Positions 17,402 through 24,631 of a stretch of 64,000 bases of DNA are shown here, one piece after another (position 1 is the stretch's first letter; each line of letters begins with the position of its first letter). This DNA is from Bacillus sp. BP-3 (lineage in GTDB: Bacteria > Bacillota > Bacilli > Bacillales > Bacillaceae_G). Under the pieces are notes generated by a model. That model was not told where the DNA came from, made no database searches, and saw only the letters and a program-made list of their open reading frames with translations. Both the position numbers and the translations under genes were made by a program. The stretch spans positions 88,981 through 152,980 of the forward strand of contig NZ_JAQOTJ010000011.1 of assembly GCF_028401955.1 (NCBI RefSeq), read 5' to 3'.

Positions 17402-18201
17402 GTATCCCCCATCCTTTCTATTATACAGCGCACATCTTCTTTTAATTCTTGTACACTTTCATAATATGGCTCTTTTATTTGTAACATCCGCATAATTACA
17501 TCACTACTATTTGCTGATAATGTTAATTCTTCGTGCCAAGGCCGTTCTTCTTTTGAAGATTCATAACTAGAATACAACAAAAATAAAACAAAATGCCCAA
17601 GAGCATAAAAATCACTGCGATAATGGATTTCGCGCATATACGCTTGTTCCCCTTTATAAGAATGAGCACGTTCATCATTTTCACCAATAAAGCGGGCTAA
17701 TCCAAAATCAATGATAGATATTTCATCATCATTCATTAAAATATTAGGAATTCGTAAATCGCGATGCACAATACCTTGACTATGAAAATAGGAAACAACA
17801 TGAAGCACTTTATATAAAATAAGAAAAACTTCTTTCTCTGTATACATTTCTCCATATTCAAAAATAAAATCTTCAAATGTCTTTCCGCGCATTTCCTCCA
17901 TTACAAAAAAAGATCCTTCTCTCCATGTAAAGCTATGATAGAAACGAGGAATTGCACAATGCTCTAACTGCTGTAAAATCGCTTGCTCATATGTAAACGA
18001 TTTCCTACCTGATGCGTAACGCTGTTTACTTTTCCGAAGTTGTTTTAATACTCTTTTTTCACCAGACAATAGATCCGAAACTAGATACGTAAAACCATAA
18101 CTTCCCATGCCGAGAATACAATGAATTTGATACCGCTGTGCAACGACAGTATCGATAGACAGCGGTCGATCAAACCAGGCCATTACTTTTTGAAAATTCA
18201 T
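17383..18201 (-). CDS. Ser/Thr protein kinase (Hanks type, small, soluble)
   Basis: 272-residue kinase domain without a membrane anchor or PASTA repeats. All main catalytic parts are visible: Gly-rich loop LGMGSYGFTYL (near residue 30), VLKQLRKSK with the ATP-binding Lys (near 53), HRDLRIPNIL (catalytic Asp, near 146) and IIDFGLARF (metal-binding DFG, near 164). The Lys of the usual HRDLKxxN is Arg. The start ATG overlaps by one base the TGA of the upstream small repeat protein, and the 3' end overlaps spo0M by 19 bases, so the three are tightly coupled. Small kinases of this kind in Bacillus (YbdM, YabT) act around sporulation and coat assembly. The substrate is unknown; see the neighbouring repeat protein. 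Confidence 0.9.
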   Translation of the reverse strand: MNFQKVMAWFDRPLSIDTVVAQRYQIHCILGMGSYGFTYLVSDLLSGEKRVLKQLRKSKQRYASGRKSFTYEQAILQQLEHCAIPRFYHSFTWREGSFFVMEEMRGKTFEDFIFEYGEMYTEKEVFLILYKVLHVVSYFHSQGIVHRDLRIPNILMNDDEISIIDFGLARFIGENDERAHSYKGEQAYMREIHYRSDFYALGHFVLFLLYSSYESSKEERPWHEELTLSANSSDVIMRMLQIKEPYYESVQELKEDVRCIIERMGDTCSKSF

Positions 18202-18392
18202 CAGCTACTAGAGAAAAAGCTACGACTTTTATGTTTTCTTTTATAATGATGATGCCCATACCCATGGGATGGATGTTGTTTATGATAATCGCTACTAGAA
18301 TACGAACGACGTCGATGACGATAATCACTACTGGAGTATGAGCGGTGCTTATGTTTATTCCCAAGTAAAGAATCAATAATTTTTTTGAACAT
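18201..18392 (-). CDS. Small basic Ser/Tyr/His/Arg repeat protein, possible kinase substrate
   Basis: 63 residues. A short N-terminal helix (MFKKIIDSLLGNKHK) precedes two copies of HRSYSSSDY / RRSYSSSDY spaced 13 residues apart, then HPSHGYGHHHYKRKHKSRSF and a terminal SSS. The composition (Ser, Tyr, His, Lys, Arg; no Cys) recalls the spore-coat protein CotG, which is phosphorylated by the kinase-like CotH. GAGGTGAAGTG precedes the ATG at 18390-18392; a GTG one codon earlier opens the frame. The stop TGA shares its final A with the start of the kinase gene, a strong sign of translational coupling. Substrate role is inference; a coat or DNA-binding role is also possible. Confidence 0.75.
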   Translation of the reverse strand: MFKKIIDSLLGNKHKHRSYSSSDYRHRRRSYSSSDYHKQHPSHGYGHHHYKRKHKSRSFFSSS

Positions 18393-18465
18393 CACTTCAC
18401 CTCTTCAGAAAATTTTCACTTTTATTATACCAAATATAATACGATATAGTGATATTAGTTTTTTA

Positions 18466-18519
18466 TTTATCCCGCATTAACGGGCAGTAAGCCCCCTACT
18501 GATGGAAGTTTCACTTTAT
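18466..18519 (+). repeat. 54-bp miniature bcr1 derivative (copy B)
   Basis: Keeps both ends of the repeat (TTTATCCCGC at the left, GGAAGTTTCACTTTAT at the right) and the GGGCAGTAA motif but lacks about 100 internal bases present in other copies. Confidence 0.7.
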
Positions 18520-18527
18520 ACGATACA

Positions 18528-18556
18528 AAAAACGACGAGTCTATCCCGTCGTTACT
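18528..18556 (-). terminator. Terminator of yozD
   Basis: AACGACG pairs with CGTCGTT across a 9-base loop and is followed by TTTTT on the minus strand; it overlaps the yozD stop codon. Confidence 0.75.
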
Positions 18557-18737
18557 TCCCTTCATCATCTTCGTCAAATACTTCATCAATCATACATTTC
18601 TCTAACAAATAATCGAATGCAATATCTGCAAGATCTTCAATTTCTTCGCGCTTTGGTACATAACCTCTTACAATTAATTGCTCATAAAAAAATTCCGCAA
18701 TTTCTTCCGTATCAATTACGACTTCTATTTCCTTCAT
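18552..18737 (-). CDS. yozD: YozD-family small acidic protein
   Basis: 61 residues beginning MKEIEVVIDTEEIAEFFYEQL, with RGYVPKREEIEDLADIAFDYL and CMIDEVFDEDDEGK. This matches what I recall of B. subtilis YozD almost throughout. The start is the ATG at 18735-18737, eight bases after AAAGGGG; frames opening three codons earlier overlap the ribosome binding site. Function unknown; acidic and probably helical. In B. subtilis it also sits close to yodN, yozE and kamA, so the order is conserved. Confidence 0.88.
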   Translation of the reverse strand: MKEIEVVIDTEEIAEFFYEQLIVRGYVPKREEIEDLADIAFDYLLEKCMIDEVFDEDDEGK

Positions 18738-18890
18738 GAGCATCACCCCTTTAATTCTGTTTTATGAAGAAAAATAGAAATTATGTATAACAATAGAAAA
18801 ACATTTTTCTTTTTTTGCTAGATATATAGGTTATATAAAAAAACGATTTTGCATAAGATGTAGTACAAGCTATATAAGGGGGAAAACGCA

Positions 18891-19046
18891 ATGGAATATA
18901 AACAAGAAATCATACATACAGAAGAAGGTTTCGTACATGAAGACGTGTGGGTGGACAAACTAGTTTCTATATTTATTATCTTTTTAACAATTGTAGGCAT
19001 ACCATATACAACTTATATTCTCTTTCAATTCCTTTTCTCTTTCTAA
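18891..19046 (+). CDS. 51-residue single-pass membrane protein
   Basis: MEYKQEIIHTEEGFVHEDVW at the N-terminus, then one hydrophobic segment LVSIFIIFLTIVGIPYTTYI and FQFLFSF at the end. AAGGGGG lies eight bases before the ATG, and the region upstream has no other gene on this strand. The acidic amphipathic N-terminus would be cytoplasmic or external depending on topology. It is convergent with the yodN-like gene and one base apart. I do not recognise the family. Confidence 0.72.
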   Translation: MEYKQEIIHTEEGFVHEDVWVDKLVSIFIIFLTIVGIPYTTYILFQFLFSF

Positions 19047-19047
19047 G

Positions 19048-19710
19048 TTATTTTTTCTCGGATAATTTAACTAAATAATTACGTACAACTTCCATCACAA
19101 TTTTATATTCTTCATCTTGAAATGTTTCATACAATGTTCTGTAATCATTAAAAATATCTAGTAAACCATCAATAATCTCTTTTCGATTCGTTTTTATACT
19201 TACTTTTTTCGAATTATTAATAGACTTTAATTTTCCTAGATCTAGCTTATTCATACCTGCTTTATCTTGTTTCATTTTCTTTAAAATAACATTTGCTGTT
19301 TGTGCATTCGCAATCAGTGTCAAATCTGATTCATCTGCTTCTAGCCACTCTCCATCAGTAATACGAGATAATTCATAAATTGTATCTTCCCAAGCATCAT
19401 TTTTATAACGCCATACTTCCGTCCGGTAGCCAACAACACGAAACACATCTTTTTCATAGCCTGTAACTTGAACGAGGTCACCAAACGTAAATTTATAATG
19501 AAGTTCAATCCACTCTGATTCGCCATCTTTCATTTCTTGCTCTGTCACAAGCTGCAGTGTATGTTCTACATAAAATCCATCGTGATTGTTTACTTCATAT
19601 ACATAGACACCGTCAAGCATTTTGATATTCGTGATTTTTCCTACCGTACCATATAACGTAATCACGACTATATCTCCTATATTGTATTTGGGCTGTTTTT
19701 TTCTCGTCAT
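19048..19710 (-). CDS. YodN-like protein
   Basis: 220 residues from the ATG at 19708-19710, which follows AAAAGGAGAGAGAGAC; the frame stays open 78 codons upstream but without a second start signal or protein-like composition. The N-terminus has two small beta-rich, KOW/SH3-like stretches (YNIGDIVVITLYGTVGKITN and FTFGDLVQVTGYEKDVFRVV), followed by a charged region and a helical C-terminus. It resembles B. subtilis YodN as I remember it, in the same neighbourhood (yozD, yozE, yokU, kamA), though that protein is longer. Function unknown. Confidence 0.72.
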   Translation of the reverse strand: MTRKKQPKYNIGDIVVITLYGTVGKITNIKMLDGVYVYEVNNHDGFYVEHTLQLVTEQEMKDGESEWIELHYKFTFGDLVQVTGYEKDVFRVVGYRTEVWRYKNDAWEDTIYELSRITDGEWLEADESDLTLIANAQTANVILKKMKQDKAGMNKLDLGKLKSINNSKKVSIKTNRKEIIDGLLDIFNDYRTLYETFQDEEYKIVMEVVRNYLVKLSEKK

Positions 19711-19906
19711 GTCTCTCTCTCCTTTTGAAGTCGTGATTTTAAGTATGTGACGATAACAGTATATGCGACCCACTCCGAAAACGCTTATCACATGAGGTTG
19801 TATACTTGAATATTTTTCATAAAAAATACACTCCACTATCGGAGTGTACATAACACAAATTGAAAAATGATTCGTAGTAAAACAGTCTACAAATAGATGT
19901 TTCACT

Positions 19907-20122
19907 CTAACGTTCTTGCATATATAATTCCCATGCACGGTCAAAAATGCTCATACTGTCTAATGAACCATTTAACTCTAAATACGAACTAACTTCATCA
20001 TAATCCTCCGATTGCTTTGGAAAGCTATGATCTTCATACATAATTTCTGCCAAGTCGCATAGTTCATTTTTTAATAAAGAAGCACGGTGCTTCATCATAT
20101 AATGATAAAATGACTTTTTCAA
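19907..20122 (-). CDS. yozE: YozE-family protein
   Basis: 71 residues. MKKSFYHYMMKHRASLLKN at the N-terminus and YEDHSFPKQSEDYDEVSSYL are the hallmarks of YozE, a small helical protein with a SAM-like fold. The start is a TTG, most likely at 20120-20122, seven bases after AGGTAGGG; a second TTG one codon earlier is possible. Function unknown. It lies 75 bases after yokU, on the far side of the kamA-yokU terminator. Confidence 0.9.
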   Translation of the reverse strand: MKKSFYHYMMKHRASLLKNELCDLAEIMYEDHSFPKQSEDYDEVSSYLELNGSLDSMSIFDRAWELYMQER

Positions 20123-20164
20123 CAATATTCCCTACCTTTCTAACTTGGCTACATTATACAAGGC

Positions 20165-20195
20165 AAACAAGAAAAAAACCAGCATAAAGAATACT
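20165..20195 (-). terminator. Terminator after kamA-yokU
   Basis: AACCAG pairs with CTGGTT (with a partly paired extension TAT/ATG) and is followed by TTTTTTT on the minus strand, a few bases after the yokU stop. Confidence 0.8.
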
Positions 20196-20197
20196 GG

Positions 20198-20470
20198 TTA
20201 AAAGTCAAAGTAGTTTCGCTTTAATAAACGCGGACGCTCCATGAGCTCTGTAAATTTGATTTGTTTTGGCAGATCTTTCGTATAAATCAAAAAGAGTTGA
20301 TCTTCTATTTCTTTCACAATAGTATCTGATTGATAATGCATTCCGCAATTTGGACATGCGATACAAGGTGTTTCTTCAATTGTAACTGTTTGTGTACCAT
20401 CTGGTAATTCCCAGTATACAGTATTTACACTTTCAATTGCTTCTTCACCTTCACACCACATACATCTCAT
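20198..20470 (-). CDS. yokU: YokU-family zinc-finger protein
   Basis: 90 residues with two Cys pairs, MRCMWCEG at the N-terminus and IACPNCGMHY near residue 38, together forming a zinc ribbon of the YgiT/MqsA N-terminal type. The ATG overlaps the kamA stop (TATGAG), so it is translated with kamA. A role in assembling or controlling lysine 2,3-aminomutase is suggested only by this constant pairing. No antitoxin-type helix-turn-helix follows the zinc finger. Confidence 0.9.
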   Translation of the reverse strand: MRCMWCEGEEAIESVNTVYWELPDGTQTVTIEETPCIACPNCGMHYQSDTIVKEIEDQLFLIYTKDLPKQIKFTELMERPRLLKRNYFDF

Positions 20471-21891
20471 ACTGCATCTCCTTCAGTTTTTGTGCTCTCA
20501 TTTAACTTTTCCATTTGCGCTTTATATTTTTTATCTTTCAATTGGTCACGCTTATCACGTTTATCTTTTAATGAAGCATGTGTATTATTTGTTTCATAAT
20601 CTTTGCGGCGATTCATACGCTGCAAGCCTTCTGGTACAAGGTTAAACTTCTTATCGCTCATCAGCGCTGCTACACCAACATCAGAGCGCTTTTCTTCGTA
20701 AGTAGGATAAATTTCCTTGAAATATCCTTCTGCTCTGCCTGATACATAATTTTCTGGCTCTGGATACGTTGTAATAACACCTTCAAAGTTACGAAGGACA
20801 ACTTTGTCAGCACTTTGTGAAATAATATAGTTTGGCTGAACGGCAATTTTACCACCGCCGCCTGGTGCATCTACAACAAATGTTGGTACCGCATAACCAG
20901 ATGTATGTCCGCGTAATCCTTCAATAATTTCAAGACCTTTTGATACTGGCGCACGGAAATGACCAATCCCTTCTGATAAGTCACATTGATAAATATAGTA
21001 AGGGCGCACGCGAATTTTTACTAAATCGTGCATCAATTTTTTCATAATTGGTACGCTATCGTTAATGCCTGCTAAAATAACAGCTTGGTTTCCAAGCGGT
21101 ACACCAGCATTCGCCAGCATTTCACAAGCAAGTTTAGATTCTTCTGTAATTTCAATAGACGTATTAAAATGTGTATTTAACCAAACCGGATGGTATTTTT
21201 TGATAATATTACAAAGATTTTCCGTAATACGCTGCGGAAATACAACAGGAGCCCTCGTTCCAATACGGATAATTTCCACATGCGGAATTGCACGTAAGTT
21301 CTTTAGAATATACTCTAGAATGTTATCGTTAATAAGAAGTCCATCACCGCCAGAGATTAATACGTCACGAACTTGCGGCGTTTCACGAATATAAGCAATC
21401 GCTTCATCTAATTGTTTCTTTGGTACACCCATTCCAATTTGTCCACTAAAACGACGTCGTGTACAATAGCGGCAATACATAGAACACTGATTTGTTACTA
21501 GGAAAAGAACACGGTCTGGATAACGATGAGTTAATCCTGGAACTGGTGAATCTTCATCTTCATGAAGCGGATCTTCTAAATCGTACTTCGTTTTATATAA
21601 TTCCTCTGAAATCGGTACAGATTGCATTCGAATTGGACAACGTGGATCATCTGGATTCATAAGAGATGCATAGTATGGTGTAATGTTTAATGGGATTGTT
21701 TTTGTTGAGATTTTAACACCTTCTTCTTCTTCCGGTGTTAAATTAATGACTTTCTTTAAATCATCTAATGTTTTAATTGTATTTGTTAATTGCCAAATCC
21801 AATCGTTCCATTGCTCATCTGTAACATCTTTCCATAATTCAATCTCTTTCCAATGACGTTTTGGTTTATATACGTCGTGTAACATTGCCAT
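20467..21891 (-). CDS. kamA: Lysine 2,3-aminomutase
   Basis: Radical-SAM, PLP-dependent enzyme that converts L-lysine to L-beta-lysine. 474 residues, full length. The radical-SAM cluster motif CSMYCRYCTRRR is near residue 138, followed by GGDGLL (SAM binding), and the PLP-lysine segment APGGGGKIAVQ near residue 345. The C-terminal part is highly charged (KDKRDKRDQLKDKKYKAQ). A good ribosome binding site (AAAAAGGGGGAATGGCA) is followed by ATG. The -24/-12 promoter at 21924-21940 and the sigma-54 activator gene directly upstream point to activator-dependent expression with yokU. Confidence 0.96.
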   Translation of the reverse strand: MAMLHDVYKPKRHWKEIELWKDVTDEQWNDWIWQLTNTIKTLDDLKKVINLTPEEEEGVKISTKTIPLNITPYYASLMNPDDPRCPIRMQSVPISEELYKTKYDLEDPLHEDEDSPVPGLTHRYPDRVLFLVTNQCSMYCRYCTRRRFSGQIGMGVPKKQLDEAIAYIRETPQVRDVLISGGDGLLINDNILEYILKNLRAIPHVEIIRIGTRAPVVFPQRITENLCNIIKKYHPVWLNTHFNTSIEITEESKLACEMLANAGVPLGNQAVILAGINDSVPIMKKLMHDLVKIRVRPYYIYQCDLSEGIGHFRAPVSKGLEIIEGLRGHTSGYAVPTFVVDAPGGGGKIAVQPNYIISQSADKVVLRNFEGVITTYPEPENYVSGRAEGYFKEIYPTYEEKRSDVGVAALMSDKKFNLVPEGLQRMNRRKDYETNNTHASLKDKRDKRDQLKDKKYKAQMEKLNESTKTEGDAV

Positions 21892-21923
21892 TCCCCCTTT
21901 TTCAAACGCTCACTATTTATTAA

Positions 21924-21940
21924 AGCAATAATCATGCCAA
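21924..21940 (-). promoter_or_regulatory. Sigma-54 (-24/-12) promoter of kamA-yokU
   Basis: The minus strand reads TTGGCATGATTATTGCT, with GG and GC 12 bases apart, about 35 bases upstream of the kamA start. The next gene upstream encodes a sigma-54 activator. Confidence 0.85.
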
Positions 21941-22094
21941 CTTTAACTGTCAAATCTAGATTTTAATTCCCATCTATTCGTACAACCTTTGCTATTACAA
22001 GCTTCTTTACTATAAAAATATCGTTTTATACAAAAATACCCCTTTTAAAAAACAGAATTTTCTTTACTTTTATATATGTAAGCGCTCATTTATT

Positions 22095-22107
22095 GGTGCA
22101 AATGCAC
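22095..22107 (-). promoter_or_regulatory. Inverted repeat upstream of kamA, possible activator site
   Basis: GGTGCAAATGCAC, a near-perfect inverted repeat located about 185 bases upstream of the predicted kamA transcription start. A related pair of half-sites, GGTGC/GCACC, occurs upstream of the activator gene at 23537-23556. Confidence 0.3.
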
Positions 22108-22120
22108 AAAAAGCTGCCAA

Positions 22121-23500
22121 TTATTCGGCATATTTCGCATATTTATTTAATTTATACTGCAAAGTTTGTCTTGGAATGCCTAACAACTTCGCGGCTTGCA
22201 AAACATTTCCTTTCGCTTCTAACATCGCTTGTTCAATCAACTCTTTTTCCGTTTTATAAAGCGCTTCTCGAAGCGGTAATATCAACGTTTTCTGCAGCGA
22301 CGGCGTTTGTCGAAACGAACGTGGTAAACAAGATAATGTTAGCATTTTTTCATCTGCTACAATGACCGCATGTTCAATCATATGCTTTAATTCACGTACA
22401 TTACCCGGCCAATTGTATTGAAGTAATCGCTGCTTTGTATCTTCATCTATACCAATCACATTCTTTTTATATTCCTTGTTATAAGCTTTCAAAAAGTGCG
22501 GAGCTAACAATAAAATATCTTCCTTTCGCTCGCGAAGCGGCGGAATAAATAAAGAAAACACATTTAATCGATAATATAAATCTGTACGAATTTTATTTTC
22601 ACGAAGGCACTCATCCGGAGGTTGATTCATTGCTGTAATCACACGCACATCAACTTTTCTTGTTTTACTATCACCTATGCGGCGAATAACACCATCTTCT
22701 AGTACGCGAAGCATTTTCGCTTGTAAGTCTAATGGCATTGAATTCAGTTCATCTAGAAATAATGTACCACCGTCCGCAAGCTCAAATAAACCTGCGCGCT
22801 CCATTGCACCTGTATAGCTTCCTTTTGTTGTTCCAAACAGTAAACTTTCAAGTAATGATTCTGGCAAAGCAGCACAGTTTTGAGCGATAAACGCGTTATT
22901 TCTTCTTTTCGATGCTTCGTGTATCGCTTGTACAAATAATTCTTTTCCCGTTCCTGTTTCGCCGTAAATCAGTACGTTTGCATTCGTAGTCGCAACCTTT
23001 TGCGCCAGCTGTTTCGTCTGTAAAAATCGCTTATCATTCGTTATAATCGTATCGAATGCTATATGTCTGTATGGTGCTTTTTTCGGTGATGACCGCTTCA
23101 TTTTCGACTGCAAGTCAGCAATTTTTTCCGTCAACTTTTGAATAGTAGAATAATCTTTTGCAATTTCAACAGCACCAGCAATTCGTCCTTCTATAAAAAT
23201 AGGAAGCGTTGTATTCACTGTGTATACATCTTCTCCCCTTTGATTTTGATATCGCTGCACTTGGTGTAGGATTGGCTTTTTCATTTGCAATACCTTTAAC
23301 AGTGTACTCGTTTCTGGCGTTAACGAAGGAAATGCTTCTAATAAATATTTACCAAGTACATCTTCTACATTCGATCCATCATGTTTTGCCGCCACTGTAT
23401 TATAAAAAATCGTAATTCCATTTTCATCTACTGCATGAATAGCTTCATCAATACTACTTAAAATCGCTTCAATCACTTCTTGTGTTGAAATCGCCAGCAA
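22121..23500 (-). CDS. Sigma-54-dependent activator of the lysine aminomutase locus (RocR/KamR type)
   Basis: 459 residues: a PAS sensor domain (about 5-125, [19 protein letters not shown]), the AAA+ module (about 150-385) with Walker A GETGTGKE, sigma-54 loop GSYTGA and Walker [12 protein letters not shown], then a Fis-type helix-turn-helix ([20 protein letters not shown]). The usual loop GAFTGA is changed to GSYTGA, keeping an aromatic third residue. The gene lies between yodP and kamA, with the kamA -24/-12 promoter following it. From memory, such a regulator in B. thuringiensis is called KamR. The effector is presumably lysine-related, but the sequence does not show it. Confidence 0.9.
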   Translation of the reverse strand: MLAISTQEVIEAILSSIDEAIHAVDENGITIFYNTVAAKHDGSNVEDVLGKYLLEAFPSLTPETSTLLKVLQMKKPILHQVQRYQNQRGEDVYTVNTTLPIFIEGRIAGAVEIAKDYSTIQKLTEKIADLQSKMKRSSPKKAPYRHIAFDTIITNDKRFLQTKQLAQKVATTNANVLIYGETGTGKELFVQAIHEASKRRNNAFIAQNCAALPESLLESLLFGTTKGSYTGAMERAGLFELADGGTLFLDELNSMPLDLQAKMLRVLEDGVIRRIGDSKTRKVDVRVITAMNQPPDECLRENKIRTDLYYRLNVFSLFIPPLRERKEDILLLAPHFLKAYNKEYKKNVIGIDEDTKQRLLQYNWPGNVRELKHMIEHAVIVADEKMLTLSCLPRSFRQTPSLQKTLILPLREALYKTEKELIEQAMLEAKGNVLQAAKLLGIPRQTLQYKLNKYAKYAE

Positions 23501-23536
23501 CGTAATCCCCTCCTACGCTCAAAAATCAGCAATTAT

Positions 23537-23556
23537 GGTGCCAAATTTTGAGCACC
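23537..23556 (-). promoter_or_regulatory. Inverted repeat upstream of the activator gene
   Basis: GGTGC and GCACC separated by 10 bases, 37 bases upstream of the start codon. Possible autoregulatory operator; low confidence. Confidence 0.3.
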
Positions 23557-23657
23557 TAACGCTAAAATGAAACTCCCATCAGCGAAGATTTTTTCTTCTA
23601 CGCTTATGGAAGTTAAGTGAATTGATTCTTTTTGAACTGTTATCTACTATATTTGTG

Positions 23658-23801
23658 ATAAAGTGGAACTTCCATCAGCAGGGGTTTTTCTCACCCTCAC
23701 TGCTGGAAAGCCCGCCCAAACGGATAGTTACAGACCGTTTCTTCTTGGCTTCTCTCTCATTCTTGAAGCGGTGGGCTTACTGCCCGTTAATACAGGATAA
23801 A
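23658..23801 (-). repeat. bcr1-type repeat (copy C), supplying the yodP stop codon
   Basis: 144 bases bounded by ATAAA on both sides; on the minus strand it runs from TTTATCCTGTATTAACGGGCAGTAA to GGAAGTTCCACTTTAT-like sequence. The left part overlaps the last seven codons and stop of yodP. A decayed partial copy (GAAACTCCCATCAGCG...GGAAGTTAAGTG) lies next to it at about 23566-23612. Confidence 0.78.
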
Positions 23802-24631
23802 TCCTTTACCCAAACGTTCATATCCTCTAACTTATCAAAAATATAACAGTTATTCGCAAGTCGTCCTGTGTACGTATATCCAAGCTGATAGAACGCAGCG
23901 TTCATACCAAACGAAAGTGCCCGCGCAATTGTATACGAACAGAAAATACCTCTCTCTTGCATTTCTTCTTCTAACTTCATAAGTAAACTTTTCATAAAAC
24001 CATGCTTACGATACTCTGGTAATGTCGCACAATTTGTTAATTCTGCATTTCCTTCTTTTACGTTCATTTCTGCTGAAGCAGTACTAATAATTTTCCCTTC
24101 TGTTTCATACACGTAATAAATTGTATCTTCCTTCATCGTTTTCACAATATAATCGACTTCATTTAAAGGTGTTGGATAAATCTCAAATACTTTTCCAAAT
24201 ACATCTGCAAGCTGCTTTGCATCTTCTTCTGTCGCTTTTCGCAATACAAACTGTACTGGTATTTCTTTTTCTATTACTTTTTTCGCAATTACACCACTCA
24301 AAATTTCATCTTCCTTTACCCATTGCACGCTATTACGGCGCTCATCATCCCGATATTTCACCATAAAATATGCATCATGCCCTTGGAAGTATTGCGGAAT
24401 ACTTGCTTCTAATGCAAAACCAAGAGAGAGCCACACAGGAACGTTCTCATTCTTTCCTTTTATAATTAATTTCGTAAAAGAATGAGAGTTTGCGAGTTCT
24501 TCAACTCTATGCATTACTTTTTCAACATTTCCCTTATAATGGTCAACTCGAATACGTTTATTAAAATAATCTAACGCACCTTCTACGGTATAGTACTTCG
24601 TCTGTTCTGCAAATTCTTCATAATATTTCAT
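23777..24631 (-). CDS. ablB: Beta-lysine N6-acetyltransferase (YodP/AblB)
   Basis: GNAT-fold enzyme that acetylates L-beta-lysine to N6-acetyl-beta-lysine. 284 residues from the ATG at 24629-24631, which overlaps the yodQ stop as ATGA and follows GAGGTGGACCA. The C-terminal GNAT domain (about 145-280) has LTNCATLPEYRKHGFMKSLL for acetyl-CoA binding. The final residues LSCINGQ and the stop are encoded by an inserted bcr1 repeat, so the native C-terminus has been replaced. Pairing with KamA would give a compatible solute, whereas the yodQRST genes suggest catabolism. Confidence 0.88.
   Translation of the reverse strand: MKYYEEFAEQTKYYTVEGALDYFNKRIRVDHYKGNVEKVMHRVEELANSHSFTKLIIKGKNENVPVWLSLGFALEASIPQYFQGHDAYFMVKYRDDERRNSVQWVKEDEILSGVIAKKVIEKEIPVQFVLRKATEEDAKQLADVFGKVFEIYPTPLNEVDYIVKTMKEDTIYYVYETEGKIISTASAEMNVKEGNAELTNCATLPEYRKHGFMKSLLMKLEEEMQERGIFCSYTIARALSFGMNAAFYQLGYTYTGRLANNCYIFDKLEDMNVWVKDLSCINGQ

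Noticed and set aside
18170-18376. 68-codon Ile/Val-rich minus-strand frame
   Set aside because: Shifted reading of the SSSDY repeat gene; the low-complexity repeat opens alternative frames.
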